NCBI GenBank assembly: GCA_003864495.1
Contig: PEDN01001365.1
Coordinates: 359,778-423,777, forward strand
Origin: Nemopilema nomurai
Taxonomy: Eukaryota; Cnidaria; Scyphozoa; Rhizostomeae; Rhizostomatidae
Direction: 5' to 3'
Length of the DNA: 64,000 nt
The notes below the pieces were generated by a model, which was not told where the DNA came from, did no database searches, and saw only the letters and a list, made by a program, of their open reading frames with translations. A program made the position numbers and the translations under genes. The stretch's first letter is position 1, and the number at the start of each line of letters is the position of its first letter. Shown in pieces: positions 25,642 to 36,400 of the stretch.

Positions 25642-28600
25642 TAAGATTAGATTCAATCGTAGATTAGATTATTCCGAATTTCAAAGATAAACTTGACTAT
25701 ACAGATTAACGAAAACAGATGGTTTAAGTTGCTACGCAATGGGAAAGTAGTTTAAATACCCATAATACTTTTATAGATGGATCTTTCTAGAATACATTTT
25801 TAGATAATTTATTAATTTCAGCTCGTTTTTATGCCTTTGTAATGACAAAGCTACCCCTAAATCTTTACAAAATCCTAACAGTTGTTTTTCATTGCCTTTA
25901 GTGTCTATGTAAAAAGACAGGAAGAGATTTTGTATTTCAAACTTGATGAGTATTTTAGGTTTCAAGAAGAACCCTCTTGTAAATAGAAATTGTGCTACTC
26001 GCCGAAAACTCCTTAAATCAGTTTGATCTTTATTTGATCTCTGGAGAATCTGGAGAATTTGAATGTACATTCCTACAAGGAAAACACATTTTTAATTATG
26101 TTCGTTTTAACCTTCCATTCTACTGGAAATAATGAAAAATTATGCTATGAAATCCACATTGTTTTACTTTTTACATTTCATTTAACTTTTTTATTCATGC
26201 ATTATTTTTTTGCTGGTAATTTTTTTATTTCTATCCTCTTTTCGAACGCAATCCAGCGTCTTTTAGCATACAATAATGAAGTTTCAGTCGAAGCGAACAG
26301 ACTTTTCAGAAGAGCATACAAAGTTAACCCTTAGAGAGAATCCTCTCCCCTTTCCATCCTTAATCTCCATCAGCTGAAATGATGGTAACTTTCCCTCGGT
26401 AACCGCCGAGTTGAGATTGTTCGTTCATCAAGTTGTGTGTTTATCACAACATTTCCTCTACTATTTCCCAAATTTTTTCCAAAGCTGTTCAATACTGCTA
26501 AATACCACCTCTTTATTCAGGTTATGCCATACGTATCATAATATCATATTTTGTCAACGAGCTCTATGAACAGGCTTTTCACTGAGACTTAGTAATGGAT
26601 AGTTGTGCTTCTTACTTCTTATAGAATCGTTTCAAATAGTGGAGGGGGAGCATAGCATAGCTTTTTGAGAAGTCCCAAACATACATTTTCGCGCAGTCTA
26701 TTTCAAATTTCCAGAATTGTTTTATTTGTAAATACACTAGCTCTAAGGTTGTATTACTGCCTCCGTTGTGTAAAAATGTTGGTATTAGCTTCAAGCCTTA
26801 GTAACGCGACTGTCGAATCATCAATCGTATTTGTGTATCGTAGCCGTGAAAAAACGTAAGATAGATCAGTAATTATGTGTCATTTTTTTTGTTATGACTC
26901 AAAAAGGTTCTATCAAAGGCCTTGGTTTTCGACGCCAGTTGGTTTAATAAACGGCCTAATGCCTAGTTGATGGCCAAAAGGATTTTAGAGGCACTTGGCG
27001 AAATATGCTTGGGCGTATTCTGCTTTTGGTAGAATTTTTTAACACGACACAGAGATTGCGCAAGGATTGTCCTTTAAAACACATGCTCATGTTCCAGAAT
27101 AGAGAGCAGAGACTCATTTTCTTGTAGACTGCAATAATGTTTTTATTTTATTTTAGATGCAGGTAGATCATGATCAAGACTGGCTGACATATGACAATAG
27201 CTAAACAGAATGGGGCTGAATTCACAGAAACGTCAACCGTAAATTTCTTTAGCCATACATTATCTCGTGTGCGAGATAGAATATGGCATGGGGTGGGTAG
27301 CAGGAATACTGTATAATAAGGGTCGTGCAAAGGGGCTCAGAGGTGATCCTTGTGGCACGCTTGCTTGAATTTGATGACGTAGTCTATCACGATACTCTAG
27401 CAGTGCTACTTCCAGCTTGGGGGTACAAACAACTTGAAGCTATATATGTAAATGAATGCATCAGTGCGATATTTGCTAAACTTCGTTGTTTTTAAGCATG
27501 ATGTATTGCAGTTTAGATTTCTGTAATTTTTAACTGGAAGTATTCATCCCCGTTGAATGGCTCGATTTATCAACTAAGGTTCTACTAATAAGATCTTCCT
27601 TTAGCTAGCTTATGGTAAAACTGATCTATAGCAAATATTCCTTTGTTTATTACTAGGACTGATGGCTGGCGATGACGCAATATTCGATATGCTGACGCAA
27701 TCCCCAACGATCATTTCCTAAAGGAGGCCTGTGCCAGAGCAACAACACATTCCATATTTCTTCTTCTTTAGCAGCCAAGCTCAAGTTTTTCTGTGCGTTG
27801 TCTTTTCCCGCCGTAAATACATACTCTGTTTATTTCCGTATTTAGTAGCCCAGCTCAACTTTTTCTGTGCCTTGCATTTTCCCGCCATAATTGCATTAGT
27901 ACCGCCTCGTTTACAACCTGCTAACCAGAATAGATACCTGTGAATTACCACGTGTAGAATCACTTGAAAGCAGGCTGAATGAGTCATATGACGAAGCCTT
28001 TGACCCGCGTATCAAGAGTCACTTAAACAAACAAACACGACAGGTCGATATACGCTGAGGGACTGGTATTTCTTTTTTAGGCTTGACAGCTTGAATCGTT
28101 GCTGTATTTGTTGCCGGGCAGGCTCTTGGCTCTTTAAAACCCTAGGCCAATGGAAGGTCATCACCGCATGAGCAACATGCTGGATCGTGGGGGAAAAATC
28201 TCGATTCATTTGTCCTTTGATAATTTGTGTAGAAGTGTGTAGATTGGATTTTAATCTGCGTTTTAGCAGATAGCATCATCAATTATCGTTGGTATTGTTG
28301 TAAACAACCCATTCACGAAATCCAGCTCAAAGAACTAGTCAAAGTTCTCCTACTTCTATGTAAAAAATTTCCAAATATAATTTTAGTAGTCAAACGTTTG
28401 TTTATAGTAAAAAGTTTGCAAGCCTTTTACATTCATGATGGCAAACTGCTTAATGGTAAGCTCCGATTATTTTCTTCCCAAAAGAGTGACGTGAATTTTT
28501 TATGTTCATTAGGTTATTAGTCTGCAATTAAAAAGGAAACTGCACTTTTTGGTAATGGTACCCATTTAGGCAACTCTCTATTACTGCCAAAGCAAAGAAA

Positions 28601-30601
28601 AGGTTGATTAAACAGCGAAAAATTTATCAGGTAAGCCCTGTTGGTTAATTTTTCATGGTCATGTGCTTCATCTCCTTTTCTACTCCTTTCGAAAATATTG
28701 TGTTTGTGCTTTCCTTGCCATCAGAGCAAACGAGGTGACGTGAAACTAGATATGCTACATGAGTTTGGTTTGGAAAGAATTGGATGCAGAATTGTCTTTC
28801 AAAGATGCAATAAAACACATACTTATAGCACCAATTTAGGCCTCTCCACGCAGGATGCTGCACTGTATTGAGCTTTGCACCGGGTGGAAAATGTTCTGGT
28901 GAACTGGACATTGTTGAAACTAGACGCGTTCATCTAAGAGAGTTGGGCACTAGTCTTTGGGATGCACCACCGCAGAAGATTATATTCAGGTGTGTTAATT
29001 AACACGAACTTTTCTCCCAGTAGGCACCAAGCTAAAGCCGAATCTCGCTAGTTACACGTGGACTGTGTTATTTTAGCTCGTGTGAGTCATGCGAATGTCC
29101 AGCAAGTCCATGAACAAGACACTTCCGAATTGGAGCGGGTACCATGTTGTGTCTGCTCACCACAACCAATGTTGCCTTTAAAAGGTCTTTTCAATTTTGG
29201 CTTTTGAAAGGTCTTGAATTTCACATCTATTTATATCTTAATATTGATTTCAAAAGGAAAACATTCTATGGTACAAAACCCCATAATGGCGAGGAAGCCA
29301 TGCTTCCACTGTTTCTCATAATTGTGGAGTGATTTTTAAAACAACTTCCTAGCTTGCTAAAACCATTTTATATCTCAATGGAACAATTTGAATTTCAACG
29401 TTTGTCTTCAACTGCTAAAGTATTTTCTGAATTCATGTTTTTGCATGGTTCCCACGCGCAAAGCTTTTTTCAACGTGTTTGAAAAGGTTACATTGTCGAA
29501 AAAACTGAAGCCAAAGTCCACCACACTCTTGATAAAATAGAGTGACATAAATTAGGTCTGTTCTTTCACAGTAGAAAGACTTCACAGCTCTGAATAAAGT
29601 GCAAATCAATGCATTAGTAACAGCGACGTTTGCACTGACTATTTCCTTTGGAACAAATATCAAAATTTCATGACACTTGTTGTATGAAGTCGAGGTAGGC
29701 CAAGGCTAATTCGAGAGTCCCTTGCCCTAAGCTAATCTTTTGTTCCTCCTAACTGCACGTGCTTTTGAAAACCTTTATTTCTTTGCTATGAAAGTATCCT
29801 TAACTCATATAGCGGAACTCGGATATGGAATTTGAAGGAAGCGTATCTCTCCGGTTTCAAAAGCGTCACTTTTTTAGGGAAAATAATATTTTCAAGAGAA
29901 GTGCTTTGTCGAGGAAGGAACGAAAGCTTTACGACTCTAGCAACTTTTATTTCATGTTGTGAAACCTAATAAATATCTATTCATCTATTTAAAAATATAA
30001 ATAAATATATCGCTAAATTATCTTTTATATGGAAATATCTTCAAATAAAGATATCATAAAATTTAGCCAAAACAGTCTCTCTCAATACTTGAAACTTCGT
30101 TTAACCTTTACCATGATTTCAAATTTCAAAATATCTAAACAAATATATAATTGTTTTATCTCGTTAGGAATATACAATTTTGCCAACAAAACATATTTTT
30201 CATGTATTCATATAAGCATATACAGTCTTCTATTACGTCACGAAGCCTATGGGAGACGGAATATTCCAGACATTTCGACGTCAACATATTTGTTTAACGT
30301 TGCATCAAGATGTTAATAAATTCCACTTACTTTCAATCTAGTTCACGGGAAAGTAAACATCTTCGCGAATTTACACTCGTTTAAAGAATCATATTGTTCA
30401 ACTGGCGGCGATAGTAAATTACAAATCCTTCTGCTTTACATTTTGATTATCATGTAAACAATAATTGATTTAATATTGAACATCTGCCTTAGTATTGAAA
30501 ACATACGCGAGTTTCGTCTTGCTTGCCCAACTTGTAATCTCAGAAGATTATCCTCGAAAGCTATCTTATATAAAATATTTTAGAGACCGTTAGATAAAAA
30601 T
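25642..30601. other. Intergenic region, no gene recognised
   Basis: These 5 kb lie between two convergent genes and so hold both 3' ends. I see only short chance frames on either strand. Local items are a 7-bp-stem palindrome (TATCTCG...CGAGATA, 27261-27278) and the duplication at 27774-27890. The stretch 29960-30320 is very AT-rich and probably includes the 3' UTR of the minus-strand Myc-like gene. Confidence 0.55.
27774..27890 (+). repeat. 74-bp tandem duplication carrying two E2F-like boxes
   Basis: Blocks starting GCCAAGCTCAAG at 27774 and GCCCAGCTCAAC at 27848 are imperfect copies. Each ends in TTTTCCCGCC, which matches the E2F consensus TTTCCCGCC. No start site is visible near them. 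Confidence 0.6.
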
Positions 30602-31624
30602 TTAGCCAACTTGAGTTAATGCGACTAGTTTATCTAACAGCAAACGATTTCGTTTGCGTTCTATCTCTTTTTCGTTGTCCAAATCTTTTTCCTCCGAATG
30701 CAGTTTGATGATGTAATCTGTAGCTTTTGAAAGAATTTGTATTTTCGGTGCCCGATCGACTCGCTCAATCTCCGGTATTACAGCCTTCAAGGCATCAAAT
30801 CTTGCTTTCATATCGTTCCTTCTCTGTCTCTCGATATCATTATGTGATGGGCGATTTGTGCGGGATGCATCCCTCTCATTTTCTGATTTCTTAATTCCAG
30901 ACTTTCGTTCTACCGTGTCTGCAATTTTCCTTTTACGCGGATTCTGTTGTTGTTTTATCTTAAAAGTTTCGTAGGAATACTCAGAATTCTCTGATAAATT
31001 TCCGCTTGCAATTGGACTTGGTGGCTCTTTGTCTCTAATTATCTTCTTTTGTCCAGGTTTGTCAACCTCCAAGTTTTCAAGTCGCTGATTTTCATCAAAA
31101 TTTGGAAATTCAAAAGTTTTTGTAGCCACTTGTGTTGGTAGAGTGCTGTACAAGTTCTCAATTGGTGTTGGGGATGTTTCGTTTTGTAAATAAATCTGAA
31201 AATCATCGCATAAATCATGGCAAGCCCCTTCTGTGACTATTTGGTTGGCAAAGTGAAGATCTTCCGGTGAATGGAGAAAATCGTTTCCAAAATCTTGATT
31301 TTCGCTGTACTCTAAATTTCTTAAAAAAGTTTCATATGTATCAGTCACGTTCGACGTTTCTGTAATCTTGCTTGAAAATGAAGGCACGACGTGAAATGAG
31401 TCAGAATTTTCTTCTTGCCTTGCTTGCAGTAGAAATATGGGTGATGATCTTAAGGATGGGAGCATTTCGTAAAACTCTGGTGATTTAGGGGGCAAATCAC
31501 CCTCATTGAGGTCAGTTACCCGATGCCGAAGCCCACCTTCTGTACTCAACCGAAGCCAAACTTGGTTTGTGAAATTGTTTTGATGCATTTTAAAAGTATA
31601 TTTCGCGTTAAACTGCAGCCACAC
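30602..31624 (-). CDS. Myc-like bHLH-leucine-zipper transcription factor, intronless
   Basis: One open frame of 340 aa ends in a clear Myc-type bHLHZ domain. The basic region SHNDIERQRRNDMKARF has the H/E/R pattern of class B factors that read CACGTG. It is followed by helix-loop-helix (ALKAVIPEIE ... KIQILSKATDYIIKL) and a zipper with heptad Leu/Ile (KLHSEEKDLDNEKEIERK). By family it should dimerise with Max and control growth genes. Near the N terminus PEFYEMLPSLRSSP resembles Myc box I but lacks the TPPLSP phosphodegron, and the Myc box II core (DCMW) is not seen. There is no intron before the bHLH, unlike typical Myc genes. The start is uncertain: MWLQ at 31624 or an internal Met 12 codons on (MHQNN), and an acceptor-like ATTACAG lies just upstream. 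A divergent Myc paralog is most likely; a retrocopy is possible. Confidence 0.85.
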   Translation of the reverse strand: MWLQFNAKYTFKMHQNNFTNQVWLRLSTEGGLRHRVTDLNEGDLPPKSPEFYEMLPSLRSSPIFLLQARQEENSDSFHVVPSFSSKITETSNVTDTYETFLRNLEYSENQDFGNDFLHSPEDLHFANQIVTEGACHDLCDDFQIYLQNETSPTPIENLYSTLPTQVATKTFEFPNFDENQRLENLEVDKPGQKKIIRDKEPPSPIASGNLSENSEYSYETFKIKQQQNPRKRKIADTVERKSGIKKSENERDASRTNRPSHNDIERQRRNDMKARFDALKAVIPEIERVDRAPKIQILSKATDYIIKLHSEEKDLDNEKEIERKRNRLLLDKLVALTQVG

Positions 31625-32550
31625 GCCTTTTGCTGTAATATAGTAGAAGATTTTATAAGCAAATTATCCCGTTCTTTTAATCTGCTTCACCTCGTAAGTG
31701 CCAAGAGCAAGACGAATTTCCAACTTCGAGGCTCAAACTTCTCAGTAATGAATAAGTATTTCTTCTCCACTTTAGAAGTTCGGATCCAAAAATCTGCCAT
31801 TAAGTTGGCAGATCTTCTGCAAATCCTTTATAATAAACAATGCCAGTATATAGATCAAAGTTCCTAAGCTTCTTGGATTTGTTTTTATACTTCTTGAATT
31901 TGTTGTCAAACTTCTTTACAGCACGTCCCTTGACAGCAAACGATGGAAAAACAAGATGTCACTCTTTCCGTAAGCGATATCTCTCGATAGAACAAGGTTC
32001 ACTCTACTGGACACGAAGCTTGTTTGAGGGTCGATTCTTGTGCTCTTTTCTGCATATAGATTAGAAGTCAATTTTTATTTAGAACATCAACGATCAACGC
32101 GCCTTTTCCGAGGTCATCAAACTCTTTATTGGAACCGCAACTCGATCCTCTCTTTGAGTTCATAAACACTCGAATGAGTCCATGAAAGCCGAATCTGATT
32201 CTCTTTATATAATGCATCTAGCTGAAGTCTGTAATTCATATTATAATTTCGAAAGTTGCATGGTCCTAGTCAAACGAAATTCCGCCACCAGTACAAAATA
32301 CCTATTTATTTCATGAACAGTGTACCACATGCAAAAAACGAGATCTTTCCTCTCCTCGTGATCTCGATCAGCCAAGTCAAAACAAGTCAAATCTGATTGT
32401 CATGGCGACCACAAGCCCGCCATATTTGACTTGCGCACTACTTGATTCGAAAACATTCAACTTGGTTCGAATTTCCGAGAACCAAAATTAATCCACATGT
32501 TGTCCATATTCGGCATAAAATGTAATTAAAACTTTCATGAGAAGATTTTT

Positions 32551-32590
32551 TCATTGATTTTCATTGATTTTCATTGATTTTCATTGATTT
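32551..32590 (+). repeat. 10-bp tandem repeat, four copies
   Basis: TCATTGATTT occurs four times without change and a fifth time partly. Ten bases is about one helical turn, so the copies present the same face of DNA. It lies between the divergent Myc-like and ACSS3-like genes. Confidence 0.9.
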
Positions 32591-33258
32591 TAAAGAAACT
32601 ACGTAAAATTAGAACCGCATTTTCCGTTATCATAGGGTAGTTACCCCGAGGAATTAAAAATATTATCTTGAACTCTTTGGCGATTTGATGGTAAACTGCA
32701 AAATGTCTTCATAATACCTTCATAGTATGTTTCCTTACAGCAGTTTCATCATCATTTTAAGATTATTGAAATCAGGAATATTTTTGAAGAATTCCCACAA
32801 GTTTAGAAGAGTGCCTCAAGTGGCGTAGTGCACATAACAGTAGAAAAAGTAGATAATTGCCAATTTTTGGCGCCCCCTACCTCATAAGAAGAAGTGAATC
32901 TTTACCCGCTCTAAACGTGGACCTTTCTAAGTGGCCCACTCTGAGAGCTCCTTCGAAATGTGTTGTACCCTAACAATATCTTACTTGCAGGAACTGGAAT
33001 CGTGCTTTCTACTAATTCAGTGCTTCCTCTTTCGGGTGATTTCAACCCACCACCCAGCGCGTTTTATCTTAATTGTCAAGTTTACTTTTTGCGGTCTAAA
33101 GGTTTGCTTAATTAATAAAAGTAGAAACAGCTGTTTCAATGACAACGTGTAATTCTCATGGTTTGTATCGTCAACGTTATCTGACAATATTATAGTTGTT
33201 TCATTACTTGGATTTTAATCTGAACTAAGCGAGATTAGACAAATTGGGATCAATTTAC

Positions 33259-33477
33259 TTAGAAGAAGAAGGCAAAGTCATTTTTCATTAACTGTTTCTT
33301 AGCACGCCCACGAATATGTAAACAAAATTTTTCCAACTGGGACATGAGTGTCCCGTTGCACGCCAGTTGTCTTTTGTATTGATTTATCCAAGCGTGCAAC
33401 TCATTTTGGGTGCTCGTACTCTTGGACGCATTGCGTTGCCAAGATTGAGTTTCACTGGAATAACCTGGAAGACACAA
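33259..33477 (-). CDS. Possible small 72-aa protein antisense to the ACSS3-like 5' end
   Basis: A 72-codon frame starts 20 bases from the ACSS3-like ATG on the opposite strand. The product is polar and helical-looking (NELHAWINQYKRQLAC) and ends KNDFAFFF. A splice acceptor-like CTTCCAG lies four codons in. I do not recognise it. It may be chance or part of the bidirectional promoter. Confidence 0.2.
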   Translation of the reverse strand: MCLPGYSSETQSWQRNASKSTSTQNELHAWINQYKRQLACNGTLMSQLEKFCLHIRGRAKKQLMKNDFAFFF

Positions 33478-33496
33478 GCCATTTGAGATTCACAAA

Positions 33497-36400
33497 ATGA
33501 GCTCAATCTTGCTCCGACGTGTCTCCAGGAAACTTTCAGCGAGACTTCTTCAAGGCCAAATATGGAAGTCCAAGGGTTTGATTGGCTGTGACCTTCTCGG
33601 GCCTAGGCACTTGTTACTTTCCTCAGGCAAGCAGTTCTCGTCTTGCAAAGTTTTGCAGAGCCAGTACGAAGATGTCTACAAACGGTCGATTGAAAACCCA
33701 GAGGATTTTTGGGCTGAAGTAGCGCATGGAATTAAGTGGTTCAAGCCATTTGACAAAGTGGTTGATGACAGCAATTCCCCATTCACGAACTGGTATGTTT
33801 GATATTTATCATGTCTGAAGCAGAAATATGAGATAATTTGATGTCAAGGAAACTTATAAACAAATCTGTGATGTTAGTATTATCCAATTTGCAACGGCAC
33901 AATTTATTTTCTTCAGTTTCTCAGAGGACGTGCTATTTTTTCATGTAATGCATTTGGTTGGATCTTTTGCCAAAGTTACGTTTATCTGCTGTGTTTATGA
34001 CATAGTTCTGTGTCTGAATAGTTCTTAATCACTCTTGTCAGTTCATTTGCTGTTTGAGACTCGTCTGTCAGTTGCTCACTCGCATATCTTCTTGTTGCAT
34101 ATAAAATGATCTCGAAAATAATTTGGTCTCTCATCATTGGAGGTCAATGATATATCATGTATTTTCAAGGATAGAATGTTATTTGGTGACATAGCAGGAG
34201 TGGGACTTGAACTTACGTTCTTCACATTTGTAAATTTACTAACCAACTGACCTTGAATCACTTTTTAAAACCGATAAGTATGTGCTATTTTTTAAAACTC
34301 AAAGCTGTGCAATTTTTTTCTAACAGGGTCAAGCTCTTCCTAATCTGTAGTTTGATATGTAATTGATATTTTTCTGTCCAAAACATCCAAAATTTTGACA
34401 TTTTTAGGTTCGTGGGAGGTGAGTTGAACACATGCTACAATGCCTTAGATCTTCATGTCGAGGAGGGAAGAGGTGACAAGACTGCATTAATTTGGGACAG
34501 TCCAGTATCTGGAAGTATAAAGAAGTATACCTATAGGGAACTCAGAGATGAGGTTAGTTGATTGTCCCTTTGTTCAGATAATTGCCTAAGATTCATTTCT
34601 GCATTTGAAAAAGCTTTAATTAATCTACTTGATACTTTTGCCTCTGAAAAATGATTTTCAAAACATATTTTGGTCAAGTTTGTTCTTGCAGCATTTGAAA
34701 CATTTGTGTTTTTAGACCTTTCTATTTTGAAGGGGGCCCTTGAAACCTACTGAGCTGATAAGAAGAGATCTCATGTTATAGGTCTAAGGTCACTCTCTCA
34801 AATTGTTTCAGTGACCTTGTTTTGTGAAGTAGTTGAACTCTTCTTTTAGAGTTTGCTTTTTGTGAAGATTTTCAAGATCATTAGATTTGTTGGCAGTTTA
34901 CCTTCAATTTTGTCTTTTTGACATCAAGTAATGATTGCTTGCCAAACATGTGTGATACCTCACAAAATTTGTTTGGGATCTCTTTAATTGTTGATTTTCT
35001 TCAGGGTTATTTTGATTGACACAGTTTTTCTTTGTTTTAGGCTGCTAAGTTTGCAAGAGTGCTGGTTGACTGTGGTGTCAAGAAAGGTGACAGAGTTATC
35101 ATTTACATGCCAATGGTGCCAGAGGTGGGTAGCGAATCCAAATGGAGCATCTGTACCAATTTCTGTCTGCTGTATGAGAGATTGGGCACATTGCCAGTGA
35201 CATATGAATAGATAATGTTAACATCTAAGTTTGTGTTGCAGGGTTTATGTCATTTATTGTTATTTATCTTTCTTTCTTCCAAGTTGCAAACATGCCACAG
35301 CAATAATAACAAGGTAACCTAGTGTCCTTTTGCCCAACAGGCTGCTATTGCAATGTATGGTTGTGCAAGGATTGGTGCTGTGCATTCTGTTGTTTTCGGT
35401 GGCTTTGCTCCAAACGAATTGGCAAGGAGGATAGATGATGCCATGGTTAGTATCTTTCTTTGCAATTGAATCTATTCACTAATTTTGTCTTTGCGACATT
35501 TTTGGGTTGCAGAATGGTGATTTTAATCATCTCTGATTATTTATCATTCTAATCCAAGCACAATTTTTAACTGTATGAGACTTTCAACGACCAGAATTTT
35601 TCCTGTAATTTTTCCATCAGTTCAAACTATAATACTCTGCCATTGGATACTAAGGCCTAAGCTCACCAGTAATAAGGGTGCACAAAAGGCTATTGTCTTT
35701 CCAATGTTTGCCTAATTTGTTCTAGGGATAATTTAAGGGCAATTCTATTATCTCAGAAGGGATAGAGGTGGGGCTATTCTAACTACTAGGATGAAACCAT
35801 GTGGATTTTTTGCAACTATAAGTTTCAAAGACGTTTATATTCAACCATCCGGTTTTTTCAATTACCCTTTTTTGAACATTCTACCTTTACACAGTTCCGT
35901 TCGGACAGGCAATTACTGTTTACCTTTGAACGATCCAGTTTTATTTCTACAATAACGCTTTATCTGTCAAGTACTAGAGTCTGGTCCTAACGTAGCCTTA
36001 ATGACTCATCAACAGTATCCAATATATCCCTTCGTATTCGTTGTATTCCCAGTCATTCGTATAACGTTCCGTATCGTACGCTCAACTCTTACGTCTTCAC
36101 GTCTATCTTATCAAATTGCTACGTATATAGTTTACGAATCATTGTCTCTCTCTGTGTACTCCACACTACCTCTGAAAAGTCCGGTTAAATTTTCCCAGTA
36201 CCGTTCACCTTTTAATACCCGGTCCTGTTTTCAATAATACCGCTGTACCTTTAAACAGGCCGGATGTGTTTTACATAATACCGTTTCCCGTTAACAGCCC
36301 AAAGTTGTGGTGACCGCATCGTGTGGTATTGAACCGCACCGTCTTTTGCCATACGGTCCACTGGTCGAGCAAGCTTTGGAAATGACCTCGTGTCCTCCGG

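Larger units (their letters stand above)
31625..33496. promoter_or_regulatory. Shared upstream region of the divergent Myc-like and ACSS3-like genes
   Basis: The two genes point away from each other across 1.9 kb. On the minus strand there is a TATATAAAG box (32203-32211) and a YY1-like AATATGGCGGGC (32415-32427), both suitably placed for the Myc-like gene. An E2F-like TTTTTGGCGCC lies at 32864-32874. The 10-bp unit TCATTGATTT is repeated four times at 32551-32590. All assignments are by consensus match only. Confidence 0.35.
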
